Assembly (NCBI GenBank): GCA_003586115.2
Contig: QVOM02000025.1
Coordinates: 44,932,522 to 44,996,521, forward strand
DNA: 64,000 nucleotides
Direction: 5' to 3'
Origin: Salvator merianae
Taxonomy: Eukaryota; Chordata; Lepidosauria; Squamata; Teiidae
The position numbers were made by a program, and so were the translations under genes. This document shows positions 33,351-46,680 of the stretch, one piece after another; the first letter of the stretch is position 1; every line of letters starts with the position of its first letter. Under the pieces are notes generated by a model. That model did no database searches, was not told where the DNA came from, and saw only the letters and a program-made list of their open reading frames with translations.

Positions 33351-36300
33351 TGTATTCAGATTGGGTCCATTTGTACATTTCTTTGCAAAAAAACATGCAT
33401 GCCTAAGATAATGGAAGTCCCCCAAAAAGTAAGTCCATGCTATCTCAAATTCTGATAGGCACAGATCCCTTAAATCTGGCTGAAACAGATCAGATACTGA
33501 CATTTTTTCCCAATCCATAAACCAAAGTTTTGGAAGCAGAACTTAAATGAGTAATAAAAAGATACAACTGCTCTCCTATGGGATGTTTTTAAAATATATA
33601 TATATATTTATTTTCCCCATGGAATTTCAAATGTGGGGAAGCATTTACTGTGTGCTTAGGCAAGTGATGAATGACCCCTGGAAAGAGCAAGAAAATGCAA
33701 GAAAACAGAATGTGTCTTGACTTTTCTTGGTAGCTGAGATTAATTAAAGCAGATAGGCCCTCAAAAGTGACATGTAACATCAAGGTATACTCTCAGAGTT
33801 AGTCTAGCTTCCTCCTCTTGGGTTGTATCAGAATAAATGGCATGTGGCCAAAGCAGCTAGCATAAAAATTGGGGCTGTGCTTATGTATTGACCAAACATA
33901 ACTTACTGTTCTGAAGTTATGCAACGTAAGCACCAAATCAAACAGCAGTTGAGTGAATAATGCTAATGAAAGATTCTGTTGAACATTATGAAAAAACAGT
34001 CTGTCCTGCAGTCTGTGCCAGTCTAGCTTCCACTGAGATTGTAACAACACGGTAGATACTTGCTTGCTTTGAATAAAGAACAATCTGTTTTGCTTGAAGT
34101 GTAAACTAGTGTAGAGTTCTCCAGTGAAACTGATATTAGCTTTACACCTTCAGAATGCTGTGGGAGGTGATCTGATCTTCCAACCCCCTTGCTCACTCTC
34201 CACATTGGTAGCAATAAAACATGAAGGGGAGACCCAGTCTTAGTCCACAGGCTCTTTAAGACTGCTGAGTAGCAGTCTGTACATTGTAAAAGGATTTCCA
34301 TAATAAAGCAGAGGTAGGCAGCTCTGGCTGTTTGGTTGCATGTGGACTCTTGCTTAGGGAATTCATGGGGGGGGGGCAAGTTAAGAAAAGGGGAAGGTAG
34401 GCAGCGAGATGGCACAGCTGTGGACGAGGGAAATTTTTCTGTGGATTATCACTGCAGAACTCAGACAAGAGCAATCTTTCCCTTTTCCAGCATTACTCGT
34501 GAAAACAGGACAGGAGGGAAATTTCTGTTCATGCTTTTTTTCTCTGGAGACACCTCTGCAATGTCTTTGTAGATTTTCTGACACCAGATGAAAGCTTTTA
34601 TTTTTACCCAGACTTTTAAGAAATCTGTGATTTTGGTTAATTTTTTTCCCTGGACCAAATAATTTCCTTTAGTTTGTATTGGACTAGTGCTGAGGTTTGT
34701 TATTTGATTGGTTCATATGTTTGTGTCTCTCTGTGTGTGTATATTTTAAAGGCCTCCGTCTAGAAGCTTTGGTAATGGCACTACACAGGCCAGGTGGCAT
34801 TAATGCATTGCATTAAACAAGGGAAATCAAATTTTTACTGACTCCGAGAGTGCCAATGTGCTATATAAAACCATGTTATACAAATGACTGTAAGTTTTGT
34901 TGTACCTTCATGGAGAAATAAGTCTGGAAATTACTATTTTGTAAAAATGTATCTGTAAGAGAAATACAAAAAATAATTCAGAAGCCACAAATTAACTCTC
35001 TCTAATCTAGCTTGTATGACTTTCTTGCTCCATATTTGTAAATAATGCACTCCAGTAGAACAAAGTTTTTTAATTAACACATCAGTGAAATGTTAACTTT
35101 GGTGGGAAAATGTACTATATAGCATGCAATTTGTGCCAAATAAATTTGCTCATCCTTTGAAGATGAAGTTAAATGCTTGCTTATTGAAAGTTAACAAATA
35201 TGAGTGGTTATATATTATTGCTTGAGTAAGGGCTCCTGCTGCTGGAAATCTCTCTTAGTTAGCACAACATTGTTGTTTAGAGACATGAACAAGTGAATGT
35301 ACAACTGTATTTAGCCTGACTGGCCTAGCTACTTGTGAATGAAGCCATCTAATTCAGGTCAGTAGAAGCAACCTTTATATATTCCCGACATAGCTGGCTT
35401 CAGAGGGAACATTTGTGTAAATAAAATGAACACACGTTAAAACTGAACTGCAGTTACAGCTACTCAACAGTGTAACTACAGCATACTACTGGTGTGAATG
35501 GAAGACATAAAACTAGTGATAATATAAAAATACCTGCAGAAACAATACCACATGTTAATTTAAAGAGTCTTCTTGCATTTTGGACAACCTGTACAAATGT
35601 AGTAGGGACCTGTCAGTAGATCAATACTGTTAGGAAAAACGTGTTAAAGTGCAACAGAAATGCTTAACACACCTTAATACTGGTCTCAACTAATTGTGTT
35701 ATATTGAAATCCCACAAACCAAATTTGCATAAAACAGGGCCTTACTGTACTGTACTGTACTGTACTGTACTGTACTGTACCATACACTAAGTTACGTCAG
35801 CCCTGGAGGTAGGAACCTGTATGTGGTGGACTGTTACACCATTCTGGTTTGAAGTCCTGCTCCTTTCTATTTAGCAGTGCCTTATGAATTTATTTTCATT
35901 AAGAGAAGAGGAATTTTAAAAGAGCCTCTTTTTCCTCCAGTCTGTTCTGGCAGCTCACACTTGACTTGAAAGCTGAGAGAGGAGTAGGCATGACTCACTT
36001 CAGATCCATTTTCTTTTAGAATATTACCCATGAGCCTTTTTTGGACTACTAGTAGAACTACCATTCCCCACTGGGTTTTCTGTGGTTATTGTGTTTATAC
36101 AGGAAATACTTTTATCTGGGACTAGGAGTGATTTCCAATATGCTTATTTCAGAAGAGCAAGCTTTCATGCTTGTGCATAGTATATTGGTAGCACATATGT
36201 AGTGTGCTTCTCATTATAGGTAATACAGTAATGAGTGAAATCACAAGAAATCAGGACTTGAGAAGAGCTGAGTTCTTAGAATCAAGTAATTGATTCTCGG

Positions 36301-37850
36301 AATAAGCAAAGCAAATTATTTGAACTGACTAGAAAGGAAGGTTTAGAAGAGAGCATGTGTGGTTTCTTTTGTATCAGAAGAAACAGGATTGCCTATAAGA
36401 GTTCACCTTGCACGGAAGAGTCTTTTAAGAGACAAGAGTTATCTGTAGGAGCTTGTAATTGAATAAGCTCACTATTCATTAGTAAAGAAATCCAACTCTG
36501 TGATGAAGACATTTTACTTGCATACCTATTAATTGAGATCTGCGGCTGCAATGTGTGAGGAATGTGGGTAAATCTGCAATTCTTCCACAGCAGTAATTAT
36601 AATTTGTTTACTTTTAGACTCACTGGATTTAATTGTTAATTGATTTAACATGTTTATCATTGTAGGAGTTTTGGCTTGATTTTTATTTTATTTTTGGAAT
36701 GTCCAAACAATATATAACAATACAATACATTAGTGCTCTGAATTCCATTTTGATTTCAAAATAAAGTCAATAGAAATGTTCAGCTTTCTAGAGTAAAAAT
36801 ATTCTTCTTTCTCAGTTACAGCTCATTATAAATGTTTTTGTTCTAACTATGGCCACAGAGTCATCTAATAAAGTCCCAGAGGCCTACCTGATGCTTTTAA
36901 TTTTGCGTGCACAGTTGTTGTGCTGAATTATTTCTCAATGCACATTTTCAGAATAAAGCTTTCTAAATCAGGATACAATTGGTTGACTCTGGTGCAAATG
37001 TAAGTTTAGGAATGTTAGGAGTCATTAGGGAAGTAGATTTAGATTACTAGTATCTGGCCAATACATTACTGACCTCAGAGATGGGATCTACTGGAAAGAC
37101 AAGGAAGTTAGAGCTTATTTAAACAATTTAAAACCATTGTAGGTATTTGAATTGGTCTGTAAGGACAAGCTCCTCCTGTTGTGATAGAGCCAATAAATGT
37201 TTAGATAACACCCCATCTTTCTATGCTAGTTAGAACAAGCAAATATATTCCTAGCTGATAAGAAGACAGAAGTTGCCTTCCAAAGAACTTAACGGTTTTC
37301 ATTGTTGTAGGAAGTAGTGATAGTTGATTGAATTTTCTTGCTTTATTTAGCAGAAAGACTGTAGTCTGTTTAAAGTTATGAATCACTGTATCTGAGGTTT
37401 GGATAGTAACATAGTTTCTGTAAACAACAGTCAAAGGGCACAAACTTCTGTTTATGCAACTACAAAAAAGAAGATAACTGTATTTTCTGTGTTGCTTCGC
37501 ACAACCTTTTCATGGTGAATTCTTAATGGTACGATTTCCTGAAATTAAACATATTTTGTACATTAGTACACTTCAGATTTCTAGTAGTGCAGGCAGTATA
37601 ATAGGAGATTGAAACAAAATTCATCATGAGCTAATGTGCATTTATTTGTACACTGAGCACAAATGAATGGAAATGAATAGGGAGTGGAATGGAATATTGT
37701 ACTGCTGCTGCTTGAAATAGTTTATAAAACAGCCACCACTTATCAAAGTAGATACTGGTTAGAGATATTTGGGAGTTGGGATCCAGCAACATCTTCAGGG
37801 GCTTTGCTTAGCCCCTTAGCTTAAGATCCTGTTCCCTGTGCATGTGCATA
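33350..37850. other. Intron 1, repeat-poor block with candidate regulatory DNA
   Basis: The longest stretch in the window without recognisable transposons, AT-rich. Parts (34740-34860, 36540-36680) carry clustered TAAT/ATTA motifs such as GGCATTAATGCATTGCATTA and TTTAATTGTTAATTGATTTA. One end-like ACAGTCATTTGTATAACATG (reverse complement of 34869-34888) may be another Tigger-like relic. No exon found. Confidence 0.35.
35742..35780. repeat. (TGTAC)n pentanucleotide microsatellite
   Basis: About 7.5 uninterrupted units of ACTGT/TGTAC, ending in CCATAC. Confidence 0.95.
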
Positions 37851-37852
37851 TA

Positions 37853-37877
37853 TTATTTATTTATTTATTTATTTGCA
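37853..37877. repeat. (TTTA)n tail of the antisense L2 fragment
   Basis: Tetranucleotide run at the 3' end of the antisense LINE, as expected of L2-type tails. Confidence 0.85.
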
Positions 37878-38925
37878 TTTTTATCCCGCCCTATACCCGA
37901 AGGTCTCAGGGTGGGTTACAACAATTAAAACAACAACAAAAAAAAAAACTCATAAAAGGCACGCAATAAAAAAGGAGTCTGAAAGTAGTGAGGGAAAGCT
38001 GTACCTTTAGCCAAAGGCAAGGATAAATAGGTGCATCTTTATTGCTCTCCTAAAGATGTAAAGTGAGGAAGCTTGACGCACCTCAGGGGAAAGAGTGTTC
38101 CACAGTCTGGAGGCCACCACTGAAAAGGCCCTATCCCGGGTGCCCACCCCTTTAGCTGTTGAAGGTGGTGGTACAACCAGGAGGGCCTCATCTGCAGATC
38201 TTAAGGCACAGGTAGGCTGATATGGGAGAAGACGCTCCTTTAGGTATTTGGGCCCCAAGCATTTAGGGCCTTATAGGTTAAGGTTAACACTTTGAATTGG
38301 GCTCAGTAGCAAATTGGCAGCCAGTGCAGCTCTTTTAAGACCAGCATGATATGCATCCAGCCAGCTGTTCCAGTCAGCAGTCTTGCCGCTGCATTCTGCA
38401 CTAGTTGCAGCTTCCGAACCATCTTCAAGGACAGCCCCATGTAAAGTGCATTACAGTAATCCAATCTGGAAGTTACCAAAGCATGGATTACTGTGGCCAG
38501 ATTATCTCTGTCCAGAAGGGGTCATAGTTGGCGAACCAGCCATAGCTGGAGGGAGGCATTCTTGGCCACCACCTCCACCTGAGTTTCAAGTGTAAGTGTA
38601 GAGTCCAAGAGTACACCCAGATTCCGCACCTGTCCTTTCCAGGGCAAAGCAACCCCATCAAGGGTCAGATGCCTTCCAACTTCATGGATCTGAGACCCTC
38701 TGACACACAGTACCTCCGTCTTGTCTGGATTCAGCTTCAATTTATTGACCTTCATCCAGCCCATTACTGCTTCCAGGCACCTGTCCAACACTTCAACCAC
38801 CTGTCCTGATTCAGATGGCACAGATATGTAGAGTTGGGTGTCATCTCCATATTGATGACATCTGACTCCAGATCTCCTGATGATCTCCCCCAGTGGCTTC
38901 ATATAGAAATTGAAAAGCATGGGAG
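37855..38925 (-). repeat. L2-clade LINE 3' fragment, antisense
   Basis: Minus strand reads MLFNFYMKPLGEIIRR, CHQYGDDTQLYISVPSES and LKLNPDKTEVLCVRG (38920-38690), then after a stop ATVIHALVTSRLDYCNALYM (about 38490-38430), VRKLQLVQNAAARLLTGT, LHWLPI and GPKYLKERLLPY (38258-38220). RAFSVVASRLWNTLSPEVRQ follows, and a tail in the (TTTA)n at 37855-37877 plus a CCCGCCC segment. RT box is YGDD where kin have YADD. 5' truncated within RT. Confidence 0.88.
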
Positions 38926-39179
38926 CATATTACAGTATGAAGATGTTATATTTATGTAGATGAGTGCCCAAACAACTCTGGAACTAATTGTACACCAAAC
39001 TGCAGATCTGCTATTCAGACTGTGAGAAGTGAAACTAACAATATTGTTTTCCTTATTAACTTTTTCCTGTGCCCATGTGATTGTGTGTTCTGATGTCAGA
39101 AATTAGTGCTGCTGCTGCTGCCAAAATTCTTTTCCCAATTGCTCCTTTTCAGCTGACCATTTCACTGTAAGCTACACTG

Positions 39180-39640
39180 CAAATATGAGCAGCCTTTTAT
39201 TTGTGGCTTAGGGCTCAAATATCTAAAAGAATAGCTCCAAAATAGACTTGCTTGGTTGTAAATCTCTGAAGGTGAAGCCTTTTTTGTAATTCCATCATCC
39301 TTGGATGTTCTAGTGGTAGCAGTACGTGGCAGTGCCCTCTCCAATATAGCTCCCAAATTATGGAATAGCACCCTTCTCAGACATACTGTATCAGGAACTA
39401 ACTTTCAGCAGCAGGTTTAGATGTACATCAGCCTTTAGTTGTTGTTTTTTTCAGGCCAGTTCTTTTCATTGATGTTAGTGTGTTTAACCACTGTTTTTTG
39501 AACTGCTGTATTTTAATTTGTTGCAGCTTTACTGACTTCTATTGTTGTTGTTGTTGTTTTATATTCTGGTCTACCCAATAGCCTTGGAAGAAGAACAAGG
39601 TGGAAACTACAAATAAATACATGAATACATGAATACCATA
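39180..39640 (+). repeat. L2-clade LINE 3' end, sense
   Basis: Plus strand, frameshifted: CTCAAATATCTAAAAGAAT matches the KYLKE motif. VVAVRGSALSNIAPKLWNST (about 39314-39372) matches the RAFSVVAPRLWNSLP region. An untranslated tail follows with (TTG)n at 39541-39558 and a CAAATAAATACATGAATAC end near 39630. It is divergently oriented to the neighbouring L2 fragment at 37855-38925, with 3' ends facing away. Confidence 0.7.
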
Positions 39641-42600
39641 AATTATACACCATGTGCAATGTAATGAGAATCTCCCATCTTTTCTGGTTTTTACACACAC
39701 ACACCCCTCCAAAATGTACAACTGTTTCCGACCAGCTACCTAATCATCCAGAAGGAAGAGGATAGCACCAGGAGGTGTAAGCCCAAGAATGGAGATGGGA
39801 AGGAGGGCCCCATTATACTTCTTTGTTAACTTCTGCCCATACTCATGGAAACCAACAGGTATAATTGGTGCAATCCATTGCTTTGGCTTGCATTAACCCA
39901 TGATCTTGGCAGTTAGTGAGCACCTTGGAAATTATCAGGTCCACCCTCAGGCTAACTCTGGGAATCTTGACCTGCCAAGCTTTTCTTGATGAAATTGAAT
40001 ATGTATGGGATTGGCAAGATGTGGACACTTAAGACTAGTGGCAGTTTGTCCTGACAGTATAAAAAGGGTATTCACTAGTGGGTATGCTCTCTCATCATAC
40101 ATGGTTCATCCTTGGTGCTCACATCCACCAAAGAAGCAGCAAACATCTACTGAAATGACTGCTTTCTATCAAAAGCAGAAAAGACTGGTTGAAATCACTA
40201 AGAGGCCAGAAGTCCCATGTTGTGCATGACTAGCTTACATAGAAATCTGGGCGTGGAAAGGAGAACAGAGTGATGGATTTCCTTGCAGCTCGTCCTCTGG
40301 GTTGATGATCAGGAGAGTATCCCAATCTGGCATCCAAGGCTGGGATCTAAGTGGTGAGGAAAGTATAGTAACTGCAGCAGGCAGTTAGAGATAAAATTCA
40401 GTTTTGGGGGCCCCTTCTGCTGAAGAAGCCGGGGTCTGAATTCAAACCTTGGCCTCCCTGTTGAATTCCCCAGAGGGACAGAATCCATAGGGAGTATTTT
40501 TGCTTTGACCACTTGCTGTGGGTTATCTGTGTCACCCCCAGGGGTTCTGATATGTCTGGAAGACAGCCAAGATTTCCGAGCACACAAGGGAGCAGCCGCT
40601 CAAGAAAAACGTCTGCAGGAAAGGTACCAAAGGTTTGCTTTTAGCGATGCTCTTCACTTCCGCTGTTAGTGGAAAAAGGTCAAGAAACCTTTCTCTAGAG
40701 AAGAAGGATGGTGGCAACTTATGTTTCATCACCATATTGGCCAAGCTGATACTTGCAGTCACTGGTCAAGGGAAAGAACTGGGTATTTGGGAGGGAAATT
40801 TATTAGAAAGATGGTGGGTTTCTCAGTCATGCCAGTTCTACCCAGTTGCTGCTTGCTTGCTTCATGCTATGCAGTCATAGATGACTTTTGGCAACTATAT
40901 GGACCAACTTCCTCCAAACTGACTGATCTTCAACAATTTTTCTGTCTGCCAAGGTGGTTTTTGTTAATATTGTAACTGAGTCTGTCTGTCTTCTTCCCAG
41001 TTAGAGCAAGGGAATGGCCTACCTGAGGTTTAGTTCTTGACTTGGGAGTCCTTGAGAAGTCATACTCTCATGCTAACTTGATAGGCTCTCAGTTCTTCTT
41101 TTCTTGCTCTTGATTTAACTTGTCCCCCTTCTCTATATCTTCTCTATATCATCTTCTCAGCCAGGGCTGTAGGAAGGTTTTACTGCTGTGCTGTTTTCAA
41201 CGTAAACAAGACTTTGCTACCAAATACATTTTATTCTGTAGTTTTTTCCTGAGGATAGACACAGTATTTATGTGATAAAACCTTCTTTCTGATTCATCTG
41301 TTTTATCAGTAATATAAATGGCATATGTTTGTGCATGTGTATGTATATGTATGTGTGGATTCCTCTTCCCTTAGGGTCTGTGCTCCATTTATGTACTTGT
41401 AAAATCAAACCCTTGTTGCAAGAGCCCTGCAAACATGGGCACCTTTGTACACCTGATTGGCTCTGAAGAGCTTTCTTAATAGCATGCAGCAAACACAGGG
41501 TTTGAGAAATATACAATATGGTTGTCTTCTAGAGTTAGCACTACAGAAGAAGTTTGTTACTATTACTTTGCCACATCTTGTTTGTTCAAACTGCTTTTGT
41601 TAGAGTTCAGTAATCTATAATTTGTACTTCCATAGTGATTTTTTTAAGTGATTCCACAAATAAATGCACTTATTTTACATCTTTTCTAGTGTGTTCCCCT
41701 TCATGGCCACTGTAGTATATGGAAGCATTACAGGGTTGTCCAGGCATTCTTGTTTGCAATTGTGTTGCCCAGAAAAGGGGGCACTTTTTAGGAAAAGATA
41801 AATATTCCATGCAGATCTCATAGAAAACATGGACTGATCCATAATCCTGAATGCACCTATTTGGTTTTCACAAGACGAATTTGTGCATGACCACAAGCTG
41901 GAGAAATTCTACTCTTGAAGTTCAGTGCATGGGGATTTGCTATTAATTTCAAACAGTAATACATGCATGATTTATCATCTACCTGATGCCTGTTGGTACA
42001 AAAGAATTACAAAGGAAAATATGCAGGCTAAGTATACAAATTATGTATGAATGCGGATAAACGTGCATCCCATATGAATTTATAGAGAAGGATGCTCTGC
42101 TGAAAACTGACATGGGGGGGGGGGGAACAGCAAAGGATATTCCAGTCTGAAATTTCAGTCTGGAATTGTTACTAGAAAAATTTGCTTCTTTCAGCTTGAA
42201 GAAACATGCTTTTCCAGTACTCAATTCACTGGTATGGGTGATTGAATGAAACAGAATGGGCCTCACAATATGAAGTGACTGAAAAGACTGCAGCAAGATT
42301 TGAAAAATGTAGCTAGACATGCAGAGGTATAACTGGATTTTCTGGGTCCAGTATGCTGAACATGGTTTGGATCCTCCAGCTTACTTGCAAGAGGTATCAA
42401 TTTGTGTTAGCATTTGCAAATGATACTTTGTATCATATGCAAATTTGTGTTCGCCTTTCTGTATGGTATAATAAAGATAGATCATCAGAAAACAAAAAAT
42501 CAGCACAAGCAGAAAGAAATTCTGATAGACTGAAGATAAGCAAGAAGGCACATGTAACTGTACTGCTATACTAGGAATGTTTGAAGGGTATATAGAAATA

Positions 42601-42985
42601 CTATAATAAACAAAAATGAACTGTATTCAGTTTCTGTCTGTTATGCTTCTCTCTTCAGTGCTAGATCTAAATTTGCAGAGAACTTGAAACTCATGAGTTG
42701 TAAAACAGGTCTGTACTCAACTGATTTTAGCTAGGCAGTGGAAGGCCAAGCAAGGTATGTTAGATAGCAGGGCAAGGAAGACGACTGAAACAACATTTAA
42801 AGGTTTATAGTAATTAAAATAGTAATGCTGGGAGAACTTCACGTTTAAACTGATAACAAAGCAGAGAAGTGTATTCTAAGAACATTTGTCCTGGGATACT
42901 TTGAAGGGCTGACATAAACTTTATTGTGCCAAACACAATACCCAACCTCCTCAATATAGTTAGACTAGTTGTGGATTTCATTTGT
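39640..42985. other. Intron 1, nothing firmly recognised
   Basis: About 3.3 kb of unassigned sequence. A poly-G run is at about 42115-42125. No coding homology. Confidence 0.4.
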
Positions 42986-42986
42986 A

Positions 42987-43325
42987 CAGTCATCCTTATA
43001 ATGCTGTAATTTGTTCCCACAAACTGCTGTGTAACAGAAAACCATGTTATTCAAATACTCCCTATTGAAGGCAAAGAGAGGTTAAGGGCACTGTGGAGGC
43101 ACAGTTGACAGTGTAATGGTGCTACAGAAGGGGGGGGGGGCTCTCTACCAATGTACATTTATGGCACCACAGAGGAAAAATGCAGTCTACTAGTATACGT
43201 CAGTGTTGACACAGAGGCAAAACTTTATTACTGCAAATTTCTGAGATCACATTAAATTTGGGAAGTTACATTTTATTGACCGTGTAAGAGAGAAAAAATG
43301 TTTCGTAGAAAACTGTGTTCTATGA
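42987..43325 (+). mobile_element. Possible Tigger/pogo-like MITE, degenerate
   Basis: Begins CAGTCATCCTTATAATGC. Shares with 33000-33350 the ordered words GGAGGC.CA, CAGTGTAA, TTTCTGAGA.CACATTAAA and ACTGTGTTCTATGAC. The right terminus is not clear. Includes a poly-G tract at about 43130-43140. Confidence 0.35.
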
Positions 43326-45225
43326 CTTTTTATGTGCATTAAGTTTTTGTTGTGTATGTTTATATGCTCAGTCAACCTGCCTCTTATTTCATTACATTAC
43401 ACTAATCCAAGGTTAGAAAAACAGTTATTTTTTCTAGGACTGGAAAGACACTTCCCCCCTTTTACAGCTGGCTTCGATTTCTCATTTGTTTTCCATGAAC
43501 AAGAATAGCTTCTGTACCATGGAAGCTGTGAAGTTCAGCTTTGAATTGAAGCAGGAACTAGCCCTCCCTCCCTTTGTCTGGTTCTGAATTTGAAGAGAAA
43601 ACTAAAATGGTCCTGCCTCTAAAGAATACCTCTTAAGCAACATCTACTAAAACCCACTGACAGGTGGAAGGCAGTTCACTTCCATCTAATTGGTTAGAGT
43701 GATCAATGTACAGATGAGAATCAAAGGCCTTGTCATGGCCTGGGTTCCGTCAGCCCTGTGATTTTGATTCCGCCTTTTCTGCTGACAGAAGGTAGATATA
43801 TTTACTTCTTTCTGGTTTAACAGCTTTTCAATTTTCTGTCTTTTACTTATCTTGAGTAAGGTGGTAATGCAACGTAGGTATGGGATGGAAAATAATGGTG
43901 GTATTGTAATGTTGTTAGTTGTTACAAGTATGTAAACATCTTTCAAGGTTAAAAAGGGTAACCAACTAAGCATCATTACAAAGAAAAATAGGTACATACA
44001 CATTCAGCTGACCTATGCTAAAGGTAAATTAAGGAATAAGCCATATCATCAGTTTCATCTCTGCTAAATTCCTAGCATTCAGGCTCTGGCCTTGGATTTC
44101 TGGCAGGCTTCACTTCCACCTTGTAGATGACTAAGCTTTCTGGCCTGCTCTCCACAAGCAGGCGCTTACCAGACCCTGCACAGGCTACTTGTAACTATTA
44201 CACACCGAGTGTTTTCTTTCACCTGAATAAACAATTTCACGCTGCTGCAGAAATGATTCCAGTAGTTAAGGAATCCAGTGATTTTCTCAGCCAAGTTCTT
44301 TTCTCTGCAGAGTGTTCCAGCCATAAGCATAGATAGGCTAGAATAGGCCCCTGGTACCATGCAGACGGGGACAAAAACCATACACAAAAGACAATAATAA
44401 ACACCAAGCTCAGCAGCCAGCCAGACCCTGGGCGGCAGGCAAAAAACAGGCTTGCTCCTTGATGGTTTATGCCCCTGCTTCCAGCAACTTTCCTCTGCTG
44501 CCCACCAGTTCTGTCTTCTTTCCTTTAACTTTCTCTGTAGCATTTTTGAAAGGTCCACTCCCTTGGGTTTCTATTTAAATCTTTTGATGCCTAACCCCTT
44601 TATATGTCAGTTTGTATTCCAGCACATTTTGAAAAGCAATTTTTGTTATTCACAACAAAATACTTTCCCAAGTATTGTCCAAACAAAACAACATTTTTCA
44701 TACTCTGGAGGAGAAATGTTTTTCAGAATCTGGATAGAATAAGTGGTAGTTAATCACAGAAGTATTGTAATTCATCTTAACTTATTATTTAACTATATGG
44801 AAACAGTCACCATAAAGCTGAATAGTGGATAAAATTGGAAAGTTCAGCTAAGGAGGATCTGCTCTTTTCCTCCACAGGCCTTTTCTTTGCTCTGGTGAAT
44901 GTAAACAGTTTACCCTGTTCCTTTCCAGCCACTGTTGACAGCCATGCATGCTTATTGGCACAAAACTGAGTTAATTTGCAAATGTACAGTACTTAAGAAA
45001 CAAGGCACTAGATTGCCTGTTCTTCATAAGAATCAGAGTCCTTAAATGTGTGCACTCCCTCTCATAAAAACTTCTGTTATACTGTGCTCAAGTGCTTATG
45101 TGCTTGTGTAGATCTAGGGATTGTCTCAAACTTTACACAAGCAAAGCATCCATTAGCACCAACCAGTTTGACTAGTTACAAAGATGATGGGAGCTGCAAT
45201 TCAGCAACATGTGGAGAGTCAGAGG
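43325..45225. other. Intron 1, unassigned; candidate conserved block at 44750-45000
   Basis: No confident repeat. 44750-45000 is repeat-free with motifs GTTAATCACAG, GAATGTAAACAG, GCATGCTTATTGG and TTAATTTGCAAAT, which suggest homeobox/forkhead sites. The 130-codon minus frame at 44166-44558 has no known domain. Confidence 0.35.
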
Positions 45226-45360
45226 GTGCCTCCAGGTGTGGTTTAAAACTTGTGATTCTCCTGGGACAATATTGGAACTGTCACACATATCTGTGACATT
45301 CCCAGTATAGTCCCAAGATATCGAGGTGATATCCCAAAATATCACTATTATGGGAAATAC
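45225..45360 (-). mobile_element. MITE half, TGCCTCCAGA-end family
   Basis: GTGCCTCCAGGTGTGG then AAAACTTGTGATTC, GGGACAATATTGG and the hairpin GACATTCCCAGTATAGTCCC align with the reverse complement of 63365-63482. Confidence 0.55.
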
Positions 45361-46339
45361 AACTCTGGTGCTGGAGTATCCTGTAATTCTGATTTTGAAT
45401 TGTTGTTTGTCCAGCAATCATGAGAAGTACGATGAGAATACGGATGAGAAATGGGTTGTGTACATAAACAATCTAAGAGCTAAGTCAACTGATTATCCAG
45501 TCACATGGCTGGCCACTTGCATGGCACCATATTGGTCTCCCTGTCTCCTAATATTCAACACCACATTAGACACAAGTCTTTGCTGGTTTAATGGCTGACT
45601 TCAGGTGCCTGTGGACATGGGACAACACAGAAATGAACTGAAATTTTGGATCTGCTTGATATTTGTGGTGAGGGGACAGTTCAGAATGCACTGCGTCAGA
45701 GCCACAGAAATATCGACATTTTTGTGCAGGCGTTGGAAGGGGTGAAATGAAGGGCATAAGCATCCCCGCAGGGAGTGCAGAACAAAACCAAAAACATTAA
45801 GCAAGCATTGTAATAGTGAAGCAGGCCTTTGGTTACTTTCTGGGAGAGGGGAGGAACTGCCCAAGCAAAATAAAAACAGAGGAAGCATTGCAAGTGTTCA
45901 AAAAACAAAACAAAAAAACAAATCCTCATTGCCTGCCAGCCAGTGTATCAGGCAATTGATTAATCACATAATAAAGGAATCGTGAGGCTGTGCAATGGGA
46001 AAATGGTGGAGTGGAAAGGAAGAGGAGGATGAAAGGGGATTCTGGAAAGTGCAAATCAGAAGCTTTGGGATTGTATAGTGGCTGAGCAATTATTAACAAG
46101 TAATCCCAGGAGCAGACAGAGTGGGGTGGGTCAAAATAGGAAGGGGTGAAAAGGCAAGGGATGAAACCTCAATCCTAAATTGTTACTGAAATGGAGTGTG
46201 TCATGTGATAACCCAGGTATATGGTCGTCTGTTTGGACAATTGAGGATAATTCTGGGAGAACTTTTTTCTGGAAATTCCAAAAATAGCAATATAGGTGAG
46301 CAACATTTTGAGGTACCCATAGTTTAAGCACCTCTGAAC

Positions 46340-46680
46340 TAGAAGTTAGAACATAAGAACATAAGAGGAGCCCTGCTGGATCAGGCCATGGCCCATGTAG
46401 TCCAGCATTCTGTTACATACAGTGGACCACCAATTGCTTCTGGGCATTCTCAAGAAGAATAAAAGGCAAAATCTTCACCTGCTCTTGACTCCCCGCAAAT
46501 GGTTTTACAGACAATACCTAGGCATCCATTCTAGTAGCCATTGATACACCTGACCTCCATGAATCTGTCCAGTCCTTTCCTAAATTTATCCAGGCTGATT
46601 GCTGTCACTATCTCTTCCGGTAATAAATTCCATAGACCAATGACCCTCTGGGTGAAAAACCTTATCGGTCCTTTTCTTTT
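46340..46680 (-). repeat. CR1-like LINE 3' end fragment, antisense
   Basis: AGAACATAAGAACATAAGAG, GCCCTGCTGGATCAGGCC, TAGTCCAGCATTCTGTTAC, TCACCTGCTCTTGACTCCC, ATTCTAGTAGCCATTGATAC and TGACCCTCTGGGTGAAAAAC are the mirror image of the 3' end at 3100-3375. The tail is at the low-coordinate side. Confidence 0.85.

Noticed and set aside
38522..38920. 132-codon minus-strand gene
   Set aside because: It is the L2 reverse transcriptase core (FYMKPLGEIIRR, YGDDTQLY), 5' truncated and followed by a stop.
44166..44558. 130-codon minus-strand open frame
   Set aside because: No recognisable domain and no homology I can name; length is compatible with chance in this amount of sequence.
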